NCBI GenBank assembly: GCA_905214365.1
Contig: CAJMMH010000184.1
Span: 1 to 5,794, forward strand
DNA length: 5,794 nt
Origin: an uncultured bacterium
Lineage (GTDB): Bacteria; Bacillota; Clostridia; Lachnospirales; Lachnospiraceae
Reading direction: 5' to 3'
Shown here in pieces: positions 1 through 5,794 of the stretch. Within the stretch, counting starts at the first letter, position 1, and every line of letters begins with the position of its first letter. Position numbers and translations under genes: made by a program. The notes beneath the pieces are model-generated. The model did not search any database. It was not told the origin of the DNA and saw only the letters and a list, made by a program, of their open reading frames with translations.

Positions 1-74
1 CGACAAAAAATCCTCTCGCAAAGCCAGGCACAACGAGATTCCGAGAGCACATAAAGAAGTATGGGAGATAGTGG
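1..74 (+). other. Upstream flank: probable 3' end of a preceding gene, frame unresolved
   Basis: The bases before the phoH start are open from the window edge in more than one forward frame. One frame ends at TAA 52-54 with a polar tail (ending QRDSEST). Another ends at TAG 69-71, inside the phoH ribosome binding region, with a basic tail (ending HIKKYGR). Either could be the C-terminus of the upstream gene. In many Clostridia and Bacilli the gene before phoH is yqfD, a sporulation-associated membrane protein, and a charged, poorly conserved tail would fit, but too little is present to recognise it. A Shine-Dalgarno sequence for phoH, GGGAG, lies at 63-67. Confidence 0.3.
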
Positions 75-1097
75 ATGAGTATAGCGGAAGAAACAATAGA
101 GATACCTTTTGATCATCAGCAGAACGTATTTGGTCAGTTTGACTGCCATATCAAGAAGATTGAGCGGGCGCTTCATGTGACCGTGATCAACCGGAATGAA
201 TCGGTTCGAATTACCGGGACGCCGCGCGCGGCAGAGGCAGCTGTAAAGGTGCTGAATACGCTTTGTGAGCTTTCAAGGCGCGGCAACGCGATTACGGAGC
301 AGAATGTGGATTATACACTATCCATGTCTATGTCCGAGCGCAGCGATGAGGTGCTTGAGATTGACCGGGATATTATCTGTCGGACAGTCAGCGGAAAACC
401 GGTCAAGCCGAAAACAGTCGGACAGAAAACTTATGTTGATACGATCCGTGACCGTATGATCGTTTTCGGCATCGGCCCGGCTGGAACCGGAAAAACCTAT
501 CTGGCGATGGCAATGGCAATCAACGCGTTTAAAAACGGAGAGGTCAGCCGGATTATTCTGACGAGACCGGCAATCGAAGCCGGAGAAAAGCTTGGCTTTC
601 TGCCGGGCGACCTGCAGAGCAAAATTGATCCATACTTACGGCCGCTTTACGACGCACTGTACCAGATTATGGGCGCGGAGAGCTTTCTCCATAACTCAGA
701 GAAGGGATTGATTGAGGTTGCGCCGCTTGCCTACATGCGCGGCCGTACGCTGGATAACGCGTATATCATTCTGGATGAGGCACAGAATACGACACCGGCC
801 CAGATGAAGATGTTTCTGACAAGAATCGGTTTCGGTTCCAAGGTGATTGTAACCGGAGATATGACGCAGAAGGATCTTCCGGCAGGAACCGCGTCGGGTC
901 TGGATACGGCAATCAAGGTATTGAAGGATGTCGAAGATATCGGGTTTGTATATCTTGACAACCGCGATGTTGTCAGACATCCGCTGGTTCAGAAGATCGT
1001 CCAGGCATATGAGGTATATGAAAAGAAGCAGAAGCATTCTGAATATGTACGCAGAGACGCGGAGTATCCGCGGAAAGGCAGGGGAAGATGGCAATAA
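75..1097 (+). CDS. phoH: PhoH-family P-loop ATPase (PhoH/YbeZ type)
   Basis: This 340-residue protein is a PhoH-like ATPase, a cytoplasmic P-loop NTPase family related to superfamily 1 helicase cores and thought to act on RNA. Residues about 1-75 form the usual N-terminal domain of the family, which looks KH-like (an RNA-binding fold; inferred). The ATPase domain shows Walker A GPAGTGKT at 134-141, the family signature TRPAIEAGEKLGFLPGD at 163-179, Walker B IILDEAQ at 231-237 and the downstream VTGDMTQ motif at 259-265, followed by RHPLVQ at 301-306. The tail after about 318 is basic and probably unstructured. The length is slightly above the roughly 320 residues usual in Bacillus. The ATG is supported by GGGAG seven bases upstream. 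The gene overlaps ybeY by 10 bases, the classic PhoH-YbeY arrangement that implies shared work in rRNA processing. The phosphate-starvation link in the name comes from E. coli and is not evident here. Confidence 0.95.
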   Translation: MSIAEETIEIPFDHQQNVFGQFDCHIKKIERALHVTVINRNESVRITGTPRAAEAAVKVLNTLCELSRRGNAITEQNVDYTLSMSMSERSDEVLEIDRDIICRTVSGKPVKPKTVGQKTYVDTIRDRMIVFGIGPAGTGKTYLAMAMAINAFKNGEVSRIILTRPAIEAGEKLGFLPGDLQSKIDPYLRPLYDALYQIMGAESFLHNSEKGLIEVAPLAYMRGRTLDNAYIILDEAQNTTPAQMKMFLTRIGFGSKVIVTGDMTQKDLPAGTASGLDTAIKVLKDVEDIGFVYLDNRDVVRHPLVQKIVQAYEVYEKKQKHSEYVRRDAEYPRKGRGRWQ

Positions 1098-1585
1098 CAA
1101 TTGAAAATGAGTCCTCCGTAAAGCTGGATTTTGATTATGAAGAGCTGATCCGAACCGTTGTAATCGGCTGCATGGATTTTGAAAAGTGCCCGTATGAAGC
1201 GGAGGTCAATGTTCTGCTGACAGATAATGAGGTAATCCATGAGATCAACCGGGAGCACAGAGGGATTGACGCGCCGACTGACGTTCTTTCCTTCCCGATG
1301 GTTGATTATCAGAAACCGGCAGATTTTGATCCGTTGGAGGATGCCTCCGAGGATTACTTCAACTTTGAGACTGGTGAGCTGGTGCTCGGCGATATTGTGA
1401 TTTCTCTGGAAAAGGTGATGGAGCAGGCACAGAATTACGGACATTCTCCGCGCAGAGAGCTGGCGTTTTTAGTTGCGCACAGTATGTTGCATCTATTCGG
1501 CTACGACCATATGGAGGAAGAAGAGCGCTCGGTTATGGAAGACCGCCAGCGCAGGATTCTCGATGAGCTTGGTATCCGCCGGTAA
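1088..1585 (+). CDS. ybeY: rRNA maturation endoribonuclease YbeY (UPF0054)
   Basis: YbeY is a single-domain zinc-dependent endoribonuclease involved in 16S rRNA 3'-end maturation and ribosome quality control in the cytoplasm. The 165-residue product carries the diagnostic metal site HSMLHLFGYDH at 131-141, with H131, H135 and H141 as the expected zinc ligands. Upstream conserved segments are also present: EINREHRGIDAPTDVLSFP at about 52-70 and the LGDIVIS strand at 100-106. Between them lies an acidic stretch (about 72-97, rich in D and E) longer than in E. coli YbeY; I recall similar insertions in other Clostridia. The start ATG lies inside the end of phoH, so translation is probably coupled to it. 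A purine-rich stretch just upstream (GGAAAGG 1072-1078 and GGGGA 1081-1085) can serve as ribosome binding site. The gene ends with TAA 45 bases before the flippase gene. Confidence 0.96.
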   Translation: MAITIENESSVKLDFDYEELIRTVVIGCMDFEKCPYEAEVNVLLTDNEVIHEINREHRGIDAPTDVLSFPMVDYQKPADFDPLEDASEDYFNFETGELVLGDIVISLEKVMEQAQNYGHSPRRELAFLVAHSMLHLFGYDHMEEEERSVMEDRQRRILDELGIRR

Positions 1586-1630
1586 CGGGAATTCCTGAAA
1601 TTTACAGATTTTAAGAAGGAACATAAACGT

Positions 1631-3277
1631 ATGGCAAAATCAAAAAGCAACGAGTTTATTGCGCAGGGCAGTATTCTGGCAGTCGCGTCCATCCTGGTCC
1701 GCATCATCGGCATGATTTACCGCATCCCGATGACGTCGATTATCGGAGACGAAGGAAATGCCCTGTATTCCTATGCATACAGCATCTATACAATTCTTCT
1801 GCTGATGTCTTCCTACAGTCTGCCGCTAGCGGTTTCCAAGATGGTTTCCGCCCGCGTTGAGCAGGGACAGTGGAAAAATGTAGAGCGTACTTTCCAGTGT
1901 GCGATTTTATTTGCGCTTCTGGTCGGAACGGTGTTTGCGCTGCTGGTTCTGGTCGGAGCAAAGGCATTTACTTCTGTTCTTTATAAGGACGAGCTTGCGG
2001 CAATTGCCCTCCGCTTCATGGCGCCGACCATTCTGATTATGGCGCTGCTTGGTGTATTCCGCGGATTTTTCCAGGGATTGCAGACGACAAAGCCGACCGC
2101 GGTATCCCAGCTGTTGGAGCAGATCATCAATGCGGTTGTATCCGTAGCAGGCGCATGGTTTTTATTCAGTTATGGAGCCGGGATGAACAAGACACTCGGA
2201 GCCGACGGGCTTGACAGCGCGTGGGGCGCTGCCGGAGGCGCGCTCGGAACCGGAGCAGGTGCGCTGACCGCGCTGATCTTTGTCTTTGTTCTATATCTGC
2301 GTTTCCGCAAAACACTGACGACGCAGGTACGCCAGGACCGGACAGGCACGCAGGAATCATATGAAAACCTGTTTCGCGTGCTGCTCGCGATTGCGGTACC
2401 GGTTATTTTAAGTACGGCTGTCTACAACCTGATTGATCTGGTTGATGGAAGCCTGTTCAGCTATTACATGACAACAACCGGCCGGGATATGGTTGACCGG
2501 CAGCGGATGTGGGGCGCGTACAGCGGAAAGTGCCTGCTCTTAATTCATATTCCGGTATCGATTTCCTCCGCGATGGCGGTTTCTCTTGTACCGAGTCTGA
2601 CTGCGGCGTATTCATCCGGAAAAATGAAGCTTGTTTATAAGAAAATCAATGCGATTATGAAGTTTACAAGCACGGTTGCGTTCCCATCAGCGGTCGGTCT
2701 GATGATTCTGGCCCATCCAATTGTAAAGACGCTGTTTCCGGGGGATTCAAGTGATGCCTGGAAGTATCTTGTGACCGGAGGCATTGCGGTTGTCATGTTC
2801 TCCTTGTCAACGATTACCAACTCGATTCTTCAGGGAATTGACCGTATGAAGGTGCCGATGTTCCATTCCGTGATTTCACTCGGCGCTCATGTTGCGGCGG
2901 CAGCGATTCTGATGTGGGTATTTCATCTTGGGATTTACGGAATGATCATCGGATATTCCTGTTTCGGACTGATGATGACGATTCTGAACCTGATTTCGCT
3001 GAGAAACTATATCGGGTATCATCTGAACTGGGTGAAAACAATTTTCATGCCGTTTTTGTGCTCTCTGGTAATGGGAGCAGCCTGCTATGCTGTTTACCGC
3101 CTTACCGGACTGATTCTTCCGGGACGGGCACTTCCGATGCTGCTTGCAGTCATTGCGGCGGTGGCAGTATATGCGGTAATTATCCTGAAAACAGGACTGA
3201 TGAACGAGCGGGATCTGAATGATCTGCCGATGGGCGGACGCCTTGTCCGTCTGGCAAAGAAAACGAGATTGCTGTAA
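1631..3277 (+). CDS. MOP-superfamily lipid flippase, YtgP/SpoVB/MurJ-like (probable cell-wall precursor flippase)
   Basis: This 548-residue integral membrane protein belongs to the polysaccharide-biosynthesis/MviN branch of the MOP flippases. It shows about 14 hydrophobic helices, roughly at 10-33, 44-66, 88-116, 122-146, 160-181, 203-224, 245-268, 300-320, 341-362, 377-399, 411-431, 434-456, 468-490 and 500-519, matching the family. Recognisable features are the N-terminal block ending in PLAVSKMVS (65-73), GFFQGLQTTKPTAVSQLLEQ (145-164) and the second-half counterpart LQGIDRMKVP (400-409). A Gly/Ala-rich loop at about 182-212 and a short cytoplasmic tail ending LAKKTRLL are also seen. Relatives move lipid-linked precursors across the membrane: YtgP (MurJ of Bacillus) flips lipid II and SpoVB acts in spore cortex formation. 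Sequence alone cannot choose between these, so no symbol is given. The ATG is supported by AAGAAGGA at 1613-1620. No terminator is visible in the 45 bases before it, so it probably shares the phoH-ybeY transcript. Confidence 0.9.
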   Translation: MAKSKSNEFIAQGSILAVASILVRIIGMIYRIPMTSIIGDEGNALYSYAYSIYTILLLMSSYSLPLAVSKMVSARVEQGQWKNVERTFQCAILFALLVGTVFALLVLVGAKAFTSVLYKDELAAIALRFMAPTILIMALLGVFRGFFQGLQTTKPTAVSQLLEQIINAVVSVAGAWFLFSYGAGMNKTLGADGLDSAWGAAGGALGTGAGALTALIFVFVLYLRFRKTLTTQVRQDRTGTQESYENLFRVLLAIAVPVILSTAVYNLIDLVDGSLFSYYMTTTGRDMVDRQRMWGAYSGKCLLLIHIPVSISSAMAVSLVPSLTAAYSSGKMKLVYKKINAIMKFTSTVAFPSAVGLMILAHPIVKTLFPGDSSDAWKYLVTGGIAVVMFSLSTITNSILQGIDRMKVPMFHSVISLGAHVAAAAILMWVFHLGIYGMIIGYSCFGLMMTILNLISLRNYIGYHLNWVKTIFMPFLCSLVMGAACYAVYRLTGLILPGRALPMLLAVIAAVAVYAVIILKTGLMNERDLNDLPMGGRLVRLAKKTRLL

Positions 3278-3400
3278 CAGGGGCAGATCAGGCGGGCTTC
3301 CTGCAGCAGGGGAGGATTGTCTGTATCAGATCAACTTCTGATGGAGAACCGTCTGAGTGGAAGTCCCGGAGTGTATGAAAGAGAAAAATCCGACACATAC

Positions 3401-3429
3401 TGGAAATATACGGAAATCGTACGTATAAT
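3401..3429 (+). promoter_or_regulatory. Candidate SigA-type promoter upstream of the unknown exported protein gene
   Basis: A perfect -10 hexamer TATAAT lies at 3424-3429. Exactly 17 bases upstream is TGGAAA at 3401-3406, matching the TTGACA -35 consensus at four of six positions. Transcription would begin near 3436, leaving a leader of about 115 bases before the ATG at 3550. The spacing and the perfect -10 make this the best promoter candidate I found in the window. It is a pattern match only and has no experimental support. Confidence 0.5.
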
Positions 3430-3535
3430 GCGGCTTTGAATCCGTTAAGCAGTTGCCCGGCAGATACGCAGGGCGGCTGCCGCGTATCGTTTCCGAAACT
3501 GCACAACAAAAGGCAACATCCGGAAAACCGGAAAA

Positions 3536-3541
3536 GAAAGG
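3536..3541 (+). promoter_or_regulatory. Ribosome binding site that sets the start at 3550
   Basis: GAAAGG sits eight bases before ATG 3550. The open frame extends upstream to a TTG at 3436, but that codon has no Shine-Dalgarno sequence, lies at the predicted transcription start, and would place 38 polar residues in front of the hydrophobic export segment. The site therefore favours 3550. Confidence 0.65.
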
Positions 3542-3549
3542 CAGTCTGT

Positions 3550-4206
3550 ATGAAGTATGCGGGACGGATTTTTTGTGCTTTTCTGATTCTGTTTCTGCTG
3601 TCGGAAATTTCGTATTCAGTGTCTGCACAGCTGATACAGGATCAGAAAAACAGAAACAGGGCGGAGACAGAGACGGATATCTGGGTGTCCGGGCAGCTAA
3701 AAGAAATGCCGGACATACAGCCGGTGCGCCTGAAAGGAAGCGCTGTGCTGGCATGGAAACTGGAAGACAGCACAGGCGGTGAGCAGACAGCATGCCCATT
3801 TTCAGAAGAGCAGGTGCAGCAGCTGTTATATTTAAAGCCGCAGGAGTATGCCGGAATGGATGAGACAGCGTTTGCCGGATTTCTGGAAACAAGGCCAATT
3901 CCAAGAGAGCTTGTTGAAGCTGGATATACCAGGCTTCATTTGGAATTGTTTTCTGGCTGGAGGGCGGTCATACGGGTAGGCAAAACACCGGATGAGCATC
4001 CCCGCTTTCTCTACTGGTGTCATCTGGAACAGAATCAGATCCGTGTATATACGGCTGACCGCCTGGCCCTTGTGCTGGAGCAGCCAGTCAGCCGGCCATA
4101 TTTTTCCGCAGAAACGCTGCGGAGTCTGGAGCAGGGCAGATATCTGGAATCATATGAAGATGTGGTAGCATTGTTGAGGCCTGTCCAGGCGGCACAGAGG
4201 ATTTGA
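3550..4206 (+). CDS. Unrecognised exported or membrane-anchored protein
   Basis: I do not recognise a family for this 218-residue protein. It begins with a short basic start (MKYAGR), then a hydrophobic core at about 7-18 and a small-residue segment SYSVSA ending at residue 26. This fits a Sec signal peptide cleaved before Q27, or an uncleaved anchor. There is no lipobox cysteine at the cleavage region. The remaining part, about 27-218, is soluble, mixed alpha/beta in character, slightly acidic early on, with a Trp- and Tyr-containing central region (FSGWRAVIRV at 134-143, FLYWCHLE at 153-160). Two cysteines occur in the mature part (C82 and C157), which could pair outside the cell. No catalytic motif, repeat or cell-wall-binding domain is evident. 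It has its own candidate promoter and lies between a flippase gene and a flavoprotein gene, so an envelope role is possible but only inferred. Codon use resembles the neighbours, with no sign of recent transfer. Confidence 0.75.
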   Translation: MKYAGRIFCAFLILFLLSEISYSVSAQLIQDQKNRNRAETETDIWVSGQLKEMPDIQPVRLKGSAVLAWKLEDSTGGEQTACPFSEEQVQQLLYLKPQEYAGMDETAFAGFLETRPIPRELVEAGYTRLHLELFSGWRAVIRVGKTPDEHPRFLYWCHLEQNQIRVYTADRLALVLEQPVSRPYFSAETLRSLEQGRYLESYEDVVALLRPVQAAQRI

Positions 4207-4337
4207 TCATTAACCGTTTCTGAGTGAACGGAGCGGGGGATAAGGATAACGTTTCAGTTCTGAATACTCCTGCTGGCGAGTGGCAGAAAAGATTCAAAGG
4301 AATCCGGAAATGTCCGGACTGGGGGAACAGATCGTTT
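4207..4337 (+). other. Intergenic gap with small inverted repeats, upstream of the flavoprotein gene
   Basis: The 131 bases contain CCGTT 4214-4218 facing AACGG 4227-4231, a weak hairpin just after the upstream stop and without a T-run. They also contain TCCGGA 4303-4308 and TCCGGA 4313-4318 separated by AATG, a six-pair stem with a four-base loop close to the flavoprotein ribosome binding site. No convincing promoter or intrinsic terminator is seen, so co-transcription with the upstream gene is possible. Confidence 0.45.
4321..4326 (+). promoter_or_regulatory. Weak ribosome binding site favouring the start at 4338
   Basis: GGGGGA ends 11 bases before ATG 4338, a long but usable spacing. The open frame runs upstream to a GTG at 4224, which has no Shine-Dalgarno sequence and would add 38 residues in front of the dinucleotide-binding strand. 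Family members begin close to this strand, so 4338 is preferred. Confidence 0.5.
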
Positions 4338-5519
4338 ATGAAAAAAAGAGTGGCGATTATTGGAGCCGGGGCTTCCGGGATGGCGGCGGCAGTGACTGCC
4401 TCACGGAGAAGAGAAGATGTGATACTGCTGGAAGTGCAGGATCAGCCCGGAAAAAAGATTCTTGCAACCGGAAACGGAAAATGCAACTATACCAATGCTA
4501 AGATGACAGCAGACTGTTTCCGGTCCGGAAGCATGGCGCAGGTCAGAGAGGTGCTTTCCGCATTCTCGACGGAAGAGACGGTTGCCTTTCTGCAGAGTCT
4601 TGGGATTGAACCGATGGTGAAGAACGGATATTATTATCCGGCATCCGGTCAGGCGGCATCTGTGCGGGCTGTTTTTGAAATGGAGTTAGCGCACAGGAAG
4701 GTGCCAGTGGTTACGAACTGCCGGATTGTCCGCATCACCAAAGAAAAGGACGGGTTTCAGCTGCGCAGTGCGGATGGGAAGACATACCGGGCGGACCGGG
4801 TGATTCTTTCCTGCGGATCAAAGGCAGGGATTGCGCCGCAAAAAGCGGCTGGAGGATATGAGCTGGCGGAAGCTCTTGGGCATCATGTAACTGGTTTGTA
4901 TCCGGCGCTGACCGGAATCCGCTGCGCAAAGAGCAGTGTGCCGGATTGGGCAGGAGTCCGGATTAACGGGATGATTGCGTTAGAAGCTGACCGCGTGCTG
5001 GCGGCGGATACCGGGGAGCTTCAGCTGACGGATTACGGTGTTTCCGGGATTCCGGCATTTCAGGTGAGCCGGTATGCGGCAGTTGCCCTGGCGGAGGGAA
5101 AGAAGGTATGCGCAGTGCTTGATTTTTTCCCTGGAAAAAGCAGAAAAGATCTGGAGCTTCTGCTGTTTGAGCGCCACCGTCAGATGAACTATAAATCCGG
5201 ACAGGAGCTGCTCATCGGGCTGCTGCCGGACCGGCTGATCCGGGCGTTGATCAAACGGTCGCCGCAGCTGTCGTTATCGTCGTTTGCCGAGCAACTCAAA
5301 CGGTGGGAGCTGACTGTGGCCGGCGTAAATCCGCTCGCGCAGGCGCAGGTCTGCGCAGGAGGTATCCCCCTGACAGAAATTAATCCGGAAACGATGGAAT
5401 CCAAAAAAACAAAGGGCCTGTATCTGACTGGGGAGATGCTTGACGCAGACGGGATCTGCGGCGGTTATAACCTGCAGTGGGCGTGGGCAACCGGAGTAAT
5501 TGCCGGAAGGAGTGTATAA
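4338..5519 (+). CDS. FAD-dependent oxidoreductase, HI0933 / BaiN-RdsA family
   Basis: The 393-residue product is a soluble cytoplasmic flavoprotein of the HI0933-like family, whose usual length is about 400. It starts with a Rossmann strand and FAD-binding GAGASG at 9-14, with the ribose-binding acidic residue E32 at the end of the second strand. The family signature GKKILATGNGKCNYTN spans 38-53. The C-terminal FAD-contact block is also typical: AGGIPLTEI at 340-348 and GEMLDADGICGGYNLQWAWA within 365-384. The middle part holds the family-specific insertion domains. Members are annotated as NAD(P)/FAD-dependent oxidoreductases or aminoacetone-oxidase-family enzymes; BaiN of Clostridium scindens, reported in bile acid reduction, belongs here, but most members lack a known substrate and membership alone does not indicate bile acid activity. 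Two bases separate its stop from the next gene, whose ribosome binding site lies inside this one, so the two are very likely co-translated. Confidence 0.93.
   Translation: MKKRVAIIGAGASGMAAAVTASRRREDVILLEVQDQPGKKILATGNGKCNYTNAKMTADCFRSGSMAQVREVLSAFSTEETVAFLQSLGIEPMVKNGYYYPASGQAASVRAVFEMELAHRKVPVVTNCRIVRITKEKDGFQLRSADGKTYRADRVILSCGSKAGIAPQKAAGGYELAEALGHHVTGLYPALTGIRCAKSSVPDWAGVRINGMIALEADRVLAADTGELQLTDYGVSGIPAFQVSRYAAVALAEGKKVCAVLDFFPGKSRKDLELLLFERHRQMNYKSGQELLIGLLPDRLIRALIKRSPQLSLSSFAEQLKRWELTVAGVNPLAQAQVCAGGIPLTEINPETMESKKTKGLYLTGEMLDADGICGGYNLQWAWATGVIAGRSV
5507..5512 (+). promoter_or_regulatory. Ribosome binding site for the partial flavoprotein gene, inside the preceding gene
   Basis: AAGGAG lies nine bases before ATG 5522 and overlaps the last codons of the upstream flavoprotein gene. 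It is a near-consensus site that fixes the start of the truncated gene and indicates tight operon packing. Confidence 0.75.
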
Positions 5520-5521
5520 AA

Positions 5522-5794
5522 ATGATACGGATCAGCAATGTAAAGCTGCCCTGTTCCCATACAGAGCAGGAGATGAAAAAAAAGGTCTGCCGCCTGTTAG
5601 GACTTTCTGCCGGGTCGCAGATCCGCGTCCAGGTTGTCAGACGGTCTCTTGACGCAAGAAAAAAGCCGGATCTGTACTTCGTCTACATATTGGATGTGGA
5701 AACCGGCTGGAAGCCGGAAAAAGAAGCTGCGCTTGTCGGGCGGTTGAAGGCACCTGAAATTGCAATCGCGAAAGCAGAGGAATACCGCTTCCCG
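5522..5794 (+). CDS. N-terminal part of a COG2509-like FAD-dependent dehydrogenase (cut by window end)
   Basis: Ninety-one codons are open from ATG 5522 to the last base of the window with no stop. The translation starts MIRISNVKLPCSHTEQEM and contains RRSLDARKKPDLYFVY at about 40-55. This is the characteristic N-terminal domain of the uncharacterised FAD-dependent dehydrogenases grouped as COG2509, in which a basic RxSxDARKK segment precedes a separate FAD-binding Rossmann domain. Family proteins are usually over 500 residues, so most of the gene, including the expected dinucleotide-binding GxGxxG motif, lies outside the window. The substrate of the family is unknown. The gene follows the HI0933-type flavoprotein by two bases, so two distinct flavoproteins appear to be made from one transcript. 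The assignment rests on recognition of the N-terminal pattern without the catalytic part. Confidence 0.75.
   Translation, partial: MIRISNVKLPCSHTEQEMKKKVCRLLGLSAGSQIRVQVVRRSLDARKKPDLYFVYILDVETGWKPEKEAALVGRLKAPEIAIAKAEEYRFP

Larger units (their letters stand above)
3278..3549 (+). other. Intergenic region / probable 5' leader without a convincing gene
   Basis: This 272-base gap separates the flippase gene from the next coding region. I found no convincing gene in it. The largest forward open stretch continues in the flippase frame for 53 codons beyond its TAA and ends at TGA 3437-3439; it has an internal ATG at 3341 (32 codons) without a suitable ribosome binding site. The gap contains a small inverted repeat (ATCAGA 3325-3330 with TCTGAT 3337-3342, loop of six), a GGAGG at 3311-3315 with no start codon at a normal distance, and a promoter candidate at 3401-3429. 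No hairpin followed by a T-run is present, so an intrinsic terminator for the upstream operon is not visible. Confidence 0.6.

Noticed and set aside
696..1444. Two - strand open frames opposite phoH and ybeY (696-1100 and 989-1444)
   Set aside because: They are antisense to two strongly recognised conserved genes and show no family features of their own.
3297..3314. Possible terminator hairpin after the flippase gene
   Set aside because: CTTCCT can pair with GGGGAG, but two or three pairs are G-T type and no T-run follows, so it does not meet the pattern of an intrinsic terminator.
3375..3428. Tiny open frame of 17 codons starting at ATG 3375
   Set aside because: The GGAG before it is only three bases away, the frame spans the promoter candidate, and the peptide has no distinguishing feature.
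3436..3549. Upstream TTG start adding 38 residues to the exported protein
   Set aside because: No ribosome binding site, location at the predicted transcription start, and a polar extension in front of the signal segment all argue for ATG 3550.
3326..3904. Long open frame of 192 codons on the - strand
   Set aside because: It covers the promoter and leader region and the first half of the exported-protein gene antisense, has a Cys/Pro/Ser-rich composition typical of a shadow frame, and lacks a recognisable domain or ribosome binding site in a sensible context.
4224..4337. Upstream GTG start adding 38 residues to the HI0933-family flavoprotein
   Set aside because: No ribosome binding site is present and the family begins close to the Rossmann strand, so the extension looks non-coding.

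Overview
The window reads as a stretch of chromosome from a Gram-positive, anaerobic Clostridia-type bacterium, most likely a Lachnospiraceae relative. This is inferred from the protein sequences, the phoH-ybeY gene pair, purine-rich ribosome binding sites and roughly even base composition; it was not tested against a database. All convincing genes lie on the + strand and all look like housekeeping or envelope functions. I see no tRNA, rRNA, CRISPR array, insertion sequence, phage gene or recognisable defence system.

Layout. Bases 1-74 hold the end of an upstream gene whose frame cannot be settled. A PhoH-family ATPase (75-1097) overlaps the rRNA-maturation endonuclease YbeY (1088-1585) by 10 bases. 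After a 45-base gap comes a 14-helix MOP-superfamily flippase of the YtgP/SpoVB/MurJ type (1631-3277), probably a lipid-linked cell-wall precursor flippase. A 272-base gap (3278-3549) follows, with a good candidate SigA promoter, and then an unrecognised 218-residue protein with an N-terminal signal or anchor segment (3550-4206). A 131-base gap leads to a flavoprotein of the HI0933/BaiN-RdsA family (4338-5519). Two bases after its stop begins a second flavoprotein gene resembling the COG2509 FAD-dependent dehydrogenases, cut by the window end.

How the genes fit together. PhoH and YbeY are linked in many bacteria and act around ribosome and RNA quality control; their overlap suggests translational coupling. 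The flippase probably shares their transcript, since no terminator is visible between them. The unknown exported protein appears to start a new transcription unit that may run on into the two flavoproteins, though I found no terminator between any of these genes. The part of the window least explained by known families is the 3278-4337 segment: a long untranslated leader, a promoter and an orphan exported protein. I did not find strong evidence of a new multi-gene system.
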